A stretch of DNA of 56,695 nucleotides, from positions 1 to 56,695 of the forward strand of contig DASWHW010000133.1 in NCBI GenBank assembly GCA_036397975.1, written 5' to 3'. A program made the translations under genes and the position numbers. The first letter of the stretch is position 1. Each line of letters opens with the position of its first letter. The DNA comes from SZUA-287 sp036397975. Lineage in GTDB: Bacteria > Bacteroidota > Ignavibacteria > UBA10030 > UBA6906. This document shows, one piece after another, positions 18,401 to 27,000 of this stretch. A model generated the notes under the pieces. The model searched no databases and had not been told where the DNA came from. It saw only the letters and a program-made list of their open reading frames with translations.

Positions 18401-20279
18401 CATCATCATAGCCCGTGTATTTGATCTTCAACTGGTTTTCATATTCAAATGTGCGCTGCGTGTTCCAGTCTGCGAGAATGTTCAGCTTATCGCCAATGGT
18501 GCCGTTCACGTTTACCTGCACTTCCTGACGAAAGTCAGGTTCATTCCGGGTTTGGTCTACAACCGAGAGGGTTGTCTGATCGGAAGTGACGTTCCGGAAA
18601 CCAGCTTTGATATCGACCGCCCCGCTGATATTCAGCTTGATCTCCGGCTTGCCGAAAATGCTGAAGATCGGATTGGGTGGAATCGGTATTTGAATTTGTG
18701 TAATATTGCTGAGCAGGTCTCCAAGTTCGTCGGTCTTTTTGGCGTCACCACTGCGACGCGCCTCTTCGGCGAGAATGCGTCGCCACCCATTCTTTTCTCT
18801 GGCGGCGATATATTCATCGAGGGAAAGTGAAACAGGGATGCGTGCCGCCTGACCTCCGATGGATTCTTTGAAGAGCACCCGCTCGCCCGTCGAATCGAAC
18901 ACGACCTCGCGACGGTACTGTGTTGAGCGGTTCGCGGCATACAAGGGATAAGTGCGATCCGGAAACAGTGCAACCTGCGGCATGTCTTTACGCACGTGAC
19001 TCCATTGGGCGATTCTTGCCGTCGAGTCCAGATAGACAACATACGTTGTGTCCTTCACTTGTCCACCGCCCACTCCGACATTCGCGCGCGAAAAGCCTAA
19101 GGCCCCAATGCTTACCTGCAAACTGTCGGAGGATACACCGACGAAGCCGATACGTACATGTTCGATCTGATTGAGAAATGGGCTTCCGCTTTCCCTCGTA
19201 AAATCCCTGATCGGCACACGGTAGTGCGTCCATCCGCTTTCCTGGGCAACCACACGACGGTTCGAAACAACGTTTGTGTCAAGTAAGAACTCGTAGGAAT
19301 AGTAGGCGTTGAGAGTATCCAGCTGACCGTTGCCATTCAAGTCCTCCGTGTCGGGAATCCTTCCCATCGGAGTGGTGCCGTTTCCTTCCGTACCATTAAT
19401 GCCAAGAACATTTTCAGAGCCGGGAATATACGAGTAGTTATCGCCGCTGGGATCGAGAATTCTTTGTTGAACAAAGGCCGGGTTTCTTTGTTGCTCCTGA
19501 ACGTCGTCGATCATATCAAGGCCGATGTCTTCACCCGGACCCAATCGTCCATCCGGTCGGGGAATAATTACCATGTCTTCTGAATTCAGACGGCGATTCG
19601 CGATGATATCCTCGCTGATCGTTCCAATCTCAACATATATTTTTTGATCCAACGCTTCTTTGCTAGGCCGCATCCAGATATCCAACGCAGTAATGCCCTC
19701 GCTGAGGAGGTTCACCGGACCTTGAGGGAGGCGCTGCATAATTCCCCCCCAGTTTTTCCCAGATGCGATGTTGGCCAGGGGAATACTGCTGTTGAACGGC
19801 CCTCGCATTTGGGGATAATAGCGAAGATTCAGAGTGGTCGCGGCTGATGTATCGAATATCGGAATACGAGGGTTGTCGGTCTTTGCGTTGTACCAGGCGA
19901 GCTTGCCGCGAAAGATCATCTTTAGAGAATCATTCGGGCCAAACAACGCGGTTGAAAATCCATCTGAGGGTGGACTGGCGAGAACCCATTGGGAATACAC
20001 GAGACTGATCGGAATCGTCAGCTGTGATTGGAAGGATGTCGCTGTCTCTATGGGAGAAAGCGAGTCATCGACAACAGGTGAGGGCGAGAACGATGATTCC
20101 ACCGAAACATATCCGGTACCACCTGTCAACGGTGCGGTAGTTCCAATCAGCGTGTGGGGAACAAAAAGGAGGACAAGGGCTCCGAGGAGAACTAATGCCA
20201 GCTTCACCGCGGAAGGAAAAAAACGTTGGAATATTGTTACAGAGGTTCGCAGCAAGGAGTGTACCCCAATGTTCTGCAT
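12489..20279 (-). CDS. sprA: SprA (Sov), type IX secretion outer-membrane translocon
   Basis: 2596 residues, in the very large size range of SprA. An N-terminal hydrophobic stretch (LALVLLGALVLLFVPHTLIG) serves as signal peptide. Two copies of the SprA N-terminal module are visible. Both carry GLDM, DPSGD-x-Y-x-Y, ING-T-x-G and PDTEDLN, at about residues 250-350 and 1350-1430. The C-terminal 1000 residues alternate aromatic and polar residues like a large barrel. SprA forms the giant 36-strand pore through which folded T9SS cargo leaves. A consensus promoter lies 144 bp upstream. porX follows on the same strand. The sequence is open with no frameshift. Confidence 0.93.
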   Translation of the reverse strand: MQNIGVHSLLRTSVTIFQRFFPSAVKLALVLLGALVLLFVPHTLIGTTAPLTGGTGYVSVESSFSPSPVVDDSLSPIETATSFQSQLTIPISLVYSQWVLASPPSDGFSTALFGPNDSLKMIFRGKLAWYNAKTDNPRIPIFDTSAATTLNLRYYPQMRGPFNSSIPLANIASGKNWGGIMQRLPQGPVNLLSEGITALDIWMRPSKEALDQKIYVEIGTISEDIIANRRLNSEDMVIIPRPDGRLGPGEDIGLDMIDDVQEQQRNPAFVQQRILDPSGDNYSYIPGSENVLGINGTEGNGTTPMGRIPDTEDLNGNGQLDTLNAYYSYEFLLDTNVVSNRRVVAQESGWTHYRVPIRDFTRESGSPFLNQIEHVRIGFVGVSSDSLQVSIGALGFSRANVGVGGGQVKDTTYVVYLDSTARIAQWSHVRKDMPQVALFPDRTYPLYAANRSTQYRREVVFDSTGERVLFKESIGGQAARIPVSLSLDEYIAAREKNGWRRILAEEARRSGDAKKTDELGDLLSNITQIQIPIPPNPIFSIFGKPEIKLNISGAVDIKAGFRNVTSDQTTLSVVDQTRNEPDFRQEVQVNVNGTIGDKLNILADWNTQRTFEYENQLKIKYTGYDDEIVQSVEAGNVSLATPSAFIGSSQALFGIKAKFQTGPLTLTTIASQKKGQIKEVSVSGGSQENLFEIRAFDYSTDHYFVDTSYIRLYEQYYQNEPPFVEVQSQIVEEEVWVSQTGLNIQNTTPGIAYITLSPKASTGYADSLRNQQEVASKIEAGRFTRLDPGQYTLTGLGYLGVLTLNTNVQDGQIVALAYRRADGTQFGEFSADNADSTLILKMVKPRVVRPNDKVAWRQLLKNIYKLRLRNVKRDGFALDVVRDSSAGVDQRSILGKNLLNVLGLDIYNRDNQPTPGGDNEFDFRIDRTIDPVRGEVIFPFVRPFDVGIDSAFRSELDSVRLQYRFPEIYDTTMSVASRLPGNKYAIKGKATGESSSKFNLGFNIVEGSVQVLLNGAALTPNVDYTVDYILGEVVIRKAEALLPGANLQIKFEQNDLFQLASKTLLGARGDVAVSQKTNFGFTVMNLNQQSLSDKVRLGEEPNTNTVLGIDGATSFELPILTKAIDALPFINTRDVSSMRISGEAAYVLPDPNTRKSSIQSDGGSGVAYIDDFEGARRTIPLGVNFLQWTQASHPADQYSRSTIGNDSTAFMNHKGRMIWYNILPTLDRLTDVFPNKRVGNAANDQVTVLDINYFPKLRGQFNYSNPLENAGSPLNWGGIMKPISLAPTKLLAENISYIEIWMQVDTKRSFMDPETLYVDLGTISEDAIPNNQLNSEDLILNPNPTGTLQPGEDIGLDMLPNDREPGYNPSTNPDPSGDDYAYNNTVRDFSHINGTDGNLNGPGGRTPDTEDLNFNAGLDRINDYFQYKLVLVPDSSMNPQIVGGGNRGPNGLPWYQYRISIRDFAAAVGTPDLDRVETIRLYFVNARDSVTVRIADFSLVGNQWEEADKTDTTFAVSVVSIEETPDYISPPGVVQERDKTRPDENILANEQSLAVTLTDFPDGREREARKFYTFRPLDVFNYKTMKMYVWGDRSLQYIDENNYDAEFFFRFGADTSNFYEYRAPLRGDWNNEVIINFEELTAIKQGRDSVNIFSLPLPVTGGPPGSAYRVLGNPSLTQLRYLALGVTNPSSKGVPGRALNGQVRFNELRVINVEDSPGLAYRVDTQLKLADLGTAGFNYSRTDPNFHSLEQRFGSRQTGTNWGVNTSAQLERFFPTTWAGTSIPFSYSHTENAVELKYLPNSDILVSAAAQQTAEAVRQKGGSELEAQNASADVINSSQSKVVTETYAVPSLRFGFPTNDWFIRDTFNKLTLGFNYTTTKERSPAVTFRNAWSWNGSMRYAVTLPPDYSITPFTNLFEGLWGLDEYKGYKLFFPITSFNWSIAVARGRNVSQQRQIGSQEFTTRNFTASRQFGFSWKISENGLLSPSGDYSVNIESSLLHLETDSLGRQRLFSDILNDIFFSDKLINFGRTSRLGQRLQVNTRPNIPNIFNIKKYLDLTFGYSVDYSWQDNLQNIQGKSSGFTNNINLSSNFRMKALFDPLFESAPGSAAPATPAPRGRRSSGESEQTVPDTSATADTTNSEGPSRISRLGEQLKSLSRILIKIPFLDYENINISFTQTNMASNSGVVGRTGFANFWAVPFLQGQRVEQGPNRLYQLGLLSDPSGSLTNFGSRSKFPFFGWDVEPGIRAPGANLSNNYRQTNRLTFKTNRALWEGARLDLTWNIGWSTNKSQSVLSDSLGIQNLLTTTTTGSIDRSFLTFPDFLVFSLFGTGLKKTSKIFSDLKRNGDSTITEDEKLSQAFEEGFEALPLLRKIFGQYYPRVNWSIRWDGLEKIPMFSTFVSRLSLDHSYSSNYTRNFRSLPGREGEKTDGQRISYGFSPLVGLNFTFKEALKGNLGANVRYNTTTSYDLSTAQRSIIETLSQELSVTASYSRRGFEFPLFGVSLNNDIDISFSYAVSVSKRNRFEIAKIEFNTEGDPLEGSTRTTIEPRIRYVLSSRVTASVYYKHIAIKPEVGSAIPGTTTNEAGLDLHISIQP

Positions 20280-20322
20280 TTCTTCATCGATTCACAGTGC
20301 GCTAATCCGACAATCGTTGCAC

Positions 20323-20345
20323 AAGGTTCGAAGGATGAACCTTCG
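20323..20345 (-). other. Two mutually exclusive hairpins in the sprA leader
   Basis: The segment can form AAGGTTC/GAACCTT (7 bp, 20323-20329 with 20337-20343) or CGAAGG/CCTTCG (6 bp, 20329-20334 with 20340-20345). Both cannot exist together. It lies in the long 5' leader of sprA, about 45-65 nt before the ATG. Confidence 0.4.
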
Positions 20346-20422
20346 TCAAAAACTATTAGCGAACCGAATCGATAGAGGAACTCCTTACCATTGTGTGACG
20401 AGTTATGTGACTCGCTCATCGC

Positions 20423-20451
20423 AACATAGAGAAAAGGAGTCTCAATTTCAA
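20423..20451 (-). promoter_or_regulatory. sprA promoter
   Basis: Minus strand: TTGAAA (20451-20446), 17-bp spacer, TATGTT (20428-20423). The predicted start is near 20416, giving a leader of about 137 nt. It lies back-to-back with the LptF promoter (20478-20506) in the 233-bp divergent region. Confidence 0.6.
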
Positions 20452-20477
20452 GCAATCCCGGAACCGATATGGAAGTC

Positions 20478-20506
20478 TTGGATTCGATTTCTTCATGCGG
20501 TATATT
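20478..20506 (+). promoter_or_regulatory. Promoter of the LptF/LptG pair, possibly leaderless
   Basis: TTGGAT (20478-20483), 17-bp spacer, TATATT (20501-20506). Counting 6-8 nt past the -10 puts the start of transcription at 20512-20514, on the ATG at 20513. There is no ribosome-binding sequence for that ATG, as expected for a leaderless message. Confidence 0.55.
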
Positions 20507-20512
20507 AACGGC

Positions 20513-21940
20513 ATGAACATTCGCTCGCTGACCGGCTATGGCATCGTCTCGCGCCACATTCTCCGCGCGCTTATCGGTCCGTTCGTGTTTTCTTTCGCGA
20601 CGATCATGTTCATCCTTCTTCTCCAGTTCGTCATGAAGTTCATCGACCAACTGGTGGGCAAAGGGCTTTCGGCGTGGATTATTATTGAAGTCATTGCCCT
20701 GAACCTTGCCTGGATCGTTGTGCTTGCCGGGCCAATGTCTGTCCTCGTCGCGACACTGATGGCGTTCGGCGAACTTTCCGCGAATAATGAAATTACCACC
20801 ATGAAAGCAACCGGGATGAGTATTTACCGGATGATCACTCCCGTTGCGGGTGCTGCAACCATCCTTGCTGTTCTGCTGGTGCTCTTTTACAACTACCTCC
20901 TCCCGGAAGCAAACCACAAGGCACGCACCCTTGCAAGTGATATCCGGAGGAAGAAACCAACCCTGAATATGCAGCCCGGAATCTTTGTCAAAGACGTTTC
21001 CGGGTATAGTATTCTCGTCCGCAAAACGTTTGAGCATTCCAACGATCTTGAGGGTATTACTCTGTACGACTACACCAACCCCAACATAAACGTCGTCATC
21101 ACTGCCGAGAGTGGCCGCATCTCCTTCTCACCCGATTTTCGCAAGCTTATTTTCGATCTTCATGATGGCGAAATTCATGAACTGGACATGCAGCATATTT
21201 CTTCGTACCGGCGCATCCACTTTATCGATCACCGTATCAGCATGCCGGTGGAGGGATTCGACTTTGAGCGTTCGGATGAATCGGTATACGCACGGGGCGA
21301 CCGTGAATTGAGCGCTGAAACAATGCTCGCCATCGTTGATAGTCTCCAGAAAAATAGGGGTGAAATCTTCGCGTCTGTTGAGAACATCGTCACTCGTGAT
21401 ATGGACCGCCTTCTTACCGCCAAAACGGATTCTGCTCATCAATACGATCGTCTGTACCTTCCGTCCCCCGTCAAGGTGCCCCCCCTTGTGCGAACGCGTC
21501 AAGTCAGCTCACTCATCACCACGGAACTTTCAAGAGCCGATTTCATCGAACGGCAAATCGACGGTTACATGGTTGAGGTGTACAAGAAGTTTTCGATCCC
21601 GACAGCCGCTATTGTGTTTGTGTTTCTTGGTGCGCCGCTCGGTATCATGGCCCGTCGCGGGGGATTCGGCATTGGCGCTACGCTCAGTCTTGGCTTCTTC
21701 GTCATGTACTGGGCTTTTCTCATCGGCGGCGAGAAGCTCGCAGATCGAGATATCCTCTCTCCCTTCTGGGGAATGTGGTCCGCAAACATCGTCCTCGGGA
21801 TCCTCGGTATACTGCTCATGATACGGATTGGCCGTGAAACTGTTGTGTTGCGCTTCGATGCTCTCCACAGGCTCATTCCGAAACGATTCCAAAGCAAACT
21901 ACCGGAAGATCAACCGCCAGCCAACACCGCGAGCGTATGA
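20513..21940 (+). CDS. LptF/LptG family permease (first of pair)
   Basis: 475 residues from ATG 20513. An ATG at 20495 falls between the -35 and -10 boxes and is unlikely to be used. Layout is typical of YjgP/YjgQ: three N-terminal membrane segments (for example IGPFVFSFATIMFILLLQFVM), the conserved ELSANNEITTMKATGMSIYRM motif, a large periplasmic beta domain with a long insert, then three C-terminal membrane segments (AAIVFVFLGAPLGIMARRGGFGIG). LptF and LptG with LptB extract lipopolysaccharide from the inner membrane. Its end overlaps the second permease as ATGA. Confidence 0.9.
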   Translation: MNIRSLTGYGIVSRHILRALIGPFVFSFATIMFILLLQFVMKFIDQLVGKGLSAWIIIEVIALNLAWIVVLAGPMSVLVATLMAFGELSANNEITTMKATGMSIYRMITPVAGAATILAVLLVLFYNYLLPEANHKARTLASDIRRKKPTLNMQPGIFVKDVSGYSILVRKTFEHSNDLEGITLYDYTNPNINVVITAESGRISFSPDFRKLIFDLHDGEIHELDMQHISSYRRIHFIDHRISMPVEGFDFERSDESVYARGDRELSAETMLAIVDSLQKNRGEIFASVENIVTRDMDRLLTAKTDSAHQYDRLYLPSPVKVPPLVRTRQVSSLITTELSRADFIERQIDGYMVEVYKKFSIPTAAIVFVFLGAPLGIMARRGGFGIGATLSLGFFVMYWAFLIGGEKLADRDILSPFWGMWSANIVLGILGILLMIRIGRETVVLRFDALHRLIPKRFQSKLPEDQPPANTASV

Positions 21941-23022
21941 AACTCTCCGATCGATATGTTGGGAAGCAGTTCATCATCACTTCCCTGTTTTCACTTCTTG
22001 CGATCATTGTGATTTTCGTGGTCATCGACGCCATGGAAAATCTGGACGACTTCATCGATAAGAACGCAACCACCGGAGTCATTCTTCGGTACTATTTCTT
22101 TTTCATGCCGGAGATCATCAAGCTGGTAACACCGGTTGCTATGCTGCTTGCCAGCCTGTTTGTCACCGCACGGATGGCATCACAGAATGAACTGACGGCG
22201 CTGAAGACTTCCGGCATCAGCCTCTATCGCTTGATGATTCCCTATCTCCTGATTGCGACCGTCGTGAGCGTCTTCTCTGTCTACTTCAACGGCTGGATCG
22301 TTCCGGAAGCGAACAAAAGAAAACTCACCATTGAACGGGTCTACCTGCACAAACAACTTGTCTCAGGAACTGGCGCCAATTTGTATTTTCAGGATTCACC
22401 CACGAGAATTCTCTCCGTTGGATACTACGACGACAGCCGGACGACTGCTTCCCGCGTGAGCATCCAGGACTTCAGCGATTCCGACTTTACGGTGATGGTG
22501 GGACGCCTCGACGCATACAGTATGGAGTGGGACACTACAGCCCGCCGGTGGATTCTCCATACCGGTGCGCAGCGATGGTTTGATGGTGGTCAGGAGCGCA
22601 TCAAGACATTCGACACGCAAGTTGCTGATCGGCTCAATTTCAACGCAGAAGATCTGAGAAAGAAACAAGAAAAGCCGGATGAAATGGATTATTATTCACT
22701 GCAACGCTTCATTGAGAACCAACAGCGCGCCGGTCAGGACGTTGCCCGGTGGGAAGTGGATTTCTACAGCAAAGTCTCGTTTCCGTTTGCCACTGTCATC
22801 GTTGTTCTCTTTGGCGTCCCCTTTTCATCGATCAAGAAACGAGGGGGCGTCGGCGTTCAATTGGGTATCAGCCTCCTCATTTGCTTTATCTATCTCATCT
22901 TCATGAAGGTCAGCCAGGTCTTCGGCTACAACGGCGATATTCCTCCCCTCCTCACCGCATGGACTGCAAATATTATCTTCCTGGTTGGCGCGATCGCCGT
23001 CCTTCTTCGCGTTCCGAAATAA
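21937..23022 (+). CDS. LptF/LptG family permease (second of pair)
   Basis: 361 residues, the usual size. It has N-terminal membrane segments (FIITSLFSLLAIIVIFVVIDAM), the motif MASQNELTALKTSGISLYRLM, a periplasmic jellyroll domain and C-terminal segments (FATVIVVLFGVPFSSIKKRGGVGVQLGISLLICFIYLIFM shown in part: GVPFSSIKKRGG). The ATG overlaps the upstream stop (ATGA), indicating a heterodimeric LptFG pair. Which of the two is LptF and which LptG I cannot decide by eye. It ends 14 bp from a convergent gene. Confidence 0.9.
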   Translation: MKLSDRYVGKQFIITSLFSLLAIIVIFVVIDAMENLDDFIDKNATTGVILRYYFFFMPEIIKLVTPVAMLLASLFVTARMASQNELTALKTSGISLYRLMIPYLLIATVVSVFSVYFNGWIVPEANKRKLTIERVYLHKQLVSGTGANLYFQDSPTRILSVGYYDDSRTTASRVSIQDFSDSDFTVMVGRLDAYSMEWDTTARRWILHTGAQRWFDGGQERIKTFDTQVADRLNFNAEDLRKKQEKPDEMDYYSLQRFIENQQRAGQDVARWEVDFYSKVSFPFATVIVVLFGVPFSSIKKRGGVGVQLGISLLICFIYLIFMKVSQVFGYNGDIPPLLTAWTANIIFLVGAIAVLLRVPK

Positions 23023-23036
23023 TCCTCGAAGTACTA

Positions 23037-23987
23037 CTACAAATCAAACTTCAGGCGAAGGACCGCAGCCCGCTCAAGCTCGAACGGTCCCGGTACGGCT
23101 TGCAGTCCCAGCGTCGCGTGCAGCTTATTATGTCGTGATGCGCTCCACGCAGCATCAGCCGCACTGAGAATATGATTCACCACGGCAACGGTTACGGCCG
23201 TCGATGCATTTGCGTAGAAGTCATTAGCCTTCCTGCGTTCGCCTGAATAGTAATTGAAGTTTGCGGTGACATTGCCTTCGTTGAGGGGATCGTACACCCA
23301 CCCCGGGCTGGCGTCAATCCACCCCTGATTGTACTGAGGATATTTGCCGACCAGCTCATAGTACTGCTGTTCACCATACCGGGGAAGTGTGTGGGAATAA
23401 TACCTGCCGGCCGTCGTTGATCCAATCGCCCGCTCCATCGCATTCACGACCGACCAGTTGACTTGCTCCCATGGCCGGTCGAACGGAGATCGATTCTCCG
23501 TTCCCGCAATGCGCCAGTTCGCGTAAGTTGGTTGCTCGCTCGGCGGAAGAAGATTGTTAAACGAGAATGAGGCATACTCCACCACACTCCAATTCCGATC
23601 TGCAAAACCCTCAAACGACTTCGTTTGTGTATTGCCCTTGGAGTTTTGCACCGCCGCAACAGTCCATGCAGCAACACCGACTACAAGAAACGCCGCAGAC
23701 TTCCAATAACTTTCTGCATAGAACTCACCGGCGCCCGGAATAACGAGAGACATTCCGGCGGCAAGCCAGGGGGACTTGTGTTGAAACTCGTCCATGTCAT
23801 ATCCCTGCGGCGTGAGCTGCGGCCCGGCGGTAAAGTCATGACTGCCGAAAAGATCCGTACGCACGTCCCCCGTCAACCGCTGGCTGTTCTCCTGAAGCTT
23901 GAATACAATACTCCTGGTGTCACCTGCAGATGCAACAATACTAAACACCGTTCCGAACGCACACAGCGCAATGCAATGCCGAGTCAT
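23037..23987 (-). CDS. Envelope protein with DUF5683-like SLVIPGAGEFY motif
   Basis: 316 residues. A signal peptide (MTRHCIALCAFGTVFSIVASAG) is followed at about residues 75-120 by KSPWLAAGMSLVIPGAGEFYAESYWKSAAFLVVGVAAW, split here as SLVIPGAGEFY and YWKSAAFLVVGVAAWTVAA. This resembles the conserved hydrophobic start of DUF5683-type proteins in Bacteroidota. The rest has aromatic-rich strands and a second hydrophobic helix (ASTAVTVAVVNHILSAADAAW). The function is unknown. AGGAGGAG lies 6 nt before the ATG, and the gene follows the peptidase fusion by 27 bp, so it closes the porU-porV transcription unit. Confidence 0.7.
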   Translation of the reverse strand: MTRHCIALCAFGTVFSIVASAGDTRSIVFKLQENSQRLTGDVRTDLFGSHDFTAGPQLTPQGYDMDEFQHKSPWLAAGMSLVIPGAGEFYAESYWKSAAFLVVGVAAWTVAAVQNSKGNTQTKSFEGFADRNWSVVEYASFSFNNLLPPSEQPTYANWRIAGTENRSPFDRPWEQVNWSVVNAMERAIGSTTAGRYYSHTLPRYGEQQYYELVGKYPQYNQGWIDASPGWVYDPLNEGNVTANFNYYSGERRKANDFYANASTAVTVAVVNHILSAADAAWSASRHNKLHATLGLQAVPGPFELERAAVLRLKFDL

Positions 23988-24014
23988 AACAGTTCTCCTC
24001 CTAGAATCATCACA

Positions 24015-27000
24015 CTAGTCAAAATCAAAGCCAAAGGTCATCCCGAAATAGAGGCGCCATTCCTTCCCATAAGTGACCGTGGTGTTCCTGGTTCGAATAA
24101 AAGTACTGAATTGATCTAATCCATACGACGCGTTAAAAAATATTCGCGTCGGGTAAGAATACCAGGAGAACGCCTCCAATCGGAGTTCGAACCCGGCATC
24201 CGTTTTAAAATTCTTCCCGGCGGAAATCTTCCCTGTCCATGCGTCCCCCACATCCGTATAGATCGATGCATAGAGCTTATCGAGGTAGAGGTGCAGGATC
24301 CTTGTATCGATGTTATCGAACAGCGGAAACCTGTAGGTAAGTCCGGCGACTAGAGCTTCGTTTCCGCCAAGTGAATAGAATGGGTACCCCTTCATCCCTA
24401 TCAGCCCTCCGACGTACGAATCAAAAAAACTATCGACGCGCGGCCCAAAGATCATACTCCCGCGAACAGAAAATGTCAAGGTGTGTTTTTCGAAAAGAAA
24501 CGGGATGTATTCCTTCCATGATAGTTCTGCTCGAGTGAAATTAACGTTCTTGTATTTCGGCACCAGCCCCGTCGAGCTTACTTCATAGTCACCATCACCA
24601 TTGAATTTATTAAGTTCTCGTGTGAACAGCAGTCGCACCTTTCTCCCAACCGGATTGATTTCCTGATCCCTTGATCGCTGGACGAAGGATTGATCGAGTG
24701 TGAGCGTAAATGAATTGCCGATCAGGTATAAATCGCTCGATGCGGTCACAAGACGGTCGGGGTTGGGCAGCGTAAAACTTCCAACCTCCGATGTGTAGCG
24801 ACTATGGATGTAACGGAATTCAACGTTCGGCCATGGCGGTAGAAGATCCTGCGAGAGCACAAAATCAAATTCAAGAAGATTGTAGGTGATGCCGACGTTG
24901 AGTGTATCGAGAGGAAGAGTGATAAAACTCTCGGTCTTCCGGGTGACGTTATAGATTTCCGCAGCAGCGCTTGGCGACAGTCCGAGTTGGTAGAAGCCGG
25001 GTAGTTTTCCCCGGTAAATAAATTGTGCGAATAAATCGCGTTCAAGGTTTTTGTTGAGTGCGATGCCGGCAAAGATACCTGTCCGGTCGAGAACATCATT
25101 GGCCAAGAGGTATACGCCCGGTTTGAAGTTCTCGATCACGGTGTTCGTAGCATTATAATTGTCAAGCCTCAGGAAGGGAACGACCGTCAGGCTCGTAAAC
25201 TTGCTCTTGTACGGCTTTGGTTGGAATGCCGGAAGCTGCGCATCGTCATAGGAACGTAACATATGCCAATCAAACTGGGGTACATAATTTTCGCCATCCT
25301 TCGACGCAAGCACTTCGGTCGATCCTGTGGATTCGAGAGTGGCAACCGGGAGATATTGATGTACTCCCTCGGGAATTACTTCCGGGTCATCCAGCTCATA
25401 AAGTTTGTAGCCTTTCGATGTGTAGGCAGCGTAGACGATTTTTCCATCGGCATTGATCGCCGGTGTGAATGCCCCCCCCAACACGTTGGACTTTTGATCG
25501 ATCATTTCGGTCTGGAGATTGTACGAATAGAGATTAAATATCCCCGTTCGGTCGGAAGAAAAAATCAATGAGCGACCATCAAGTGTGAACGTCGCAGACC
25601 GGGAGTCATCGGGGCCGGTAATAATGAATCGAAGGTCAGAACCATCGCGTTCCACCCACGCAATATCCCGCCCATCCTTTACCGAATAATCAAAAGCAAT
25701 CCTCTTGCTATCGGAACTCCATTCAGGATCATACGCTTGCTCACCATCTTTGAAGTGTGTCAGCAACCGAATATCAGTACCGTCAACGTTGCACGTTGCA
25801 AGATTGGACATTCCATCTGTTGTCACGACGAAGGCAATTGACTTTCCATCGGGCGAAACTGCCGGGCTTGATGCACGCATTCCAAACGTCAATCGCGTTT
25901 CCCTCTTTTGCCGGAGATCGTATTCGTACAAATCCGATTGATAGGACCATCGAGGATTGTGTCGAGTGGAGCGGCCATAGTACAGCCTTGTTCCGTCGGG
26001 CGACCAACTGACGTCGGTCGTTACCTGCCTCTGGATGCCGGTGAGTTCCTTGCTCGCAAGATTGGCAACGACCAGGGAAGAGCCTCCGAGGTAATCCGAA
26101 CTGCCGGTACTGACGAATGCTACTTTCTTTCCATCTGGTGAGAAACGGGGAAAGAGATTTGCAAACCCCGTCTCCGCTGCCAGTCGACAGCATGGGCTTA
26201 TCTGATGTGGACGAATTGAGTTCGCCACGCCAGCAATCCCTGCAGCAGGAGTCGAAGTCAGCACATCATCGCCATCTTCGCCGTCCTGTGCAAAATCCAT
26301 GAGCGTTCCTTCGACGACATGTGATCGGATCGGTGCGACGCGTTCCGCGTATGTGCGCTCCAGATCCTTCTTCCAATCATCGTACACGTCGGAGCCACTT
26401 TTGCCAATAGACCTTTCGATTGCTCCGTCAATGGAGACCGCATCGAGCAGTGACAGGTTTCTAGAAATCTCATTGAGTTTTTCATCTCCATAGGTTCGTC
26501 CGATATACGACACGAACGCGAAACCAGCATTGTACGAAGACTCATTGCCTAGACTGGTCTTACCAAAGACCCCCATTTCCTTCCAGGTAAGCATATTGCC
26601 GTCGAGAACGTAAGAGCGGAGAATCATATCCCTGTGCGAATCCCAGAAATCGTACCGGAGTTCCTTCCGGTTATACTGTGCAACGCCTTCGGCAAACCAG
26701 ACGGGGACAACAAATCCTGAGATCGGATAGGATGCAATGATGTTGGGATATCCATACAACACATCGGGGCGCCGTTCCGACTCATAGCCAAGCATTTGCA
26801 AATAGAATGCAGGGACAGTGCGACCAAACTTCATCGCGGTTTGTATCTGAACGATATGGGTAAACTCGTGAGTGACGACATTTCGCAACCAGTTGTGTGT
26901 GCCCCGGAGAACGAAATCCGTGCTTGGCGCATAGATTTCGATTTTGTTGTCATAGAAATACGCGGCACCATTAGAGATATCATCAACGTCGTAAACAATG

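Noticed and set aside
20237..21037. Long minus-strand ORF opposite the LptF start
   Set aside because: Charge-rich shadow of the permease frame crossing both divergent promoters; no family resemblance.
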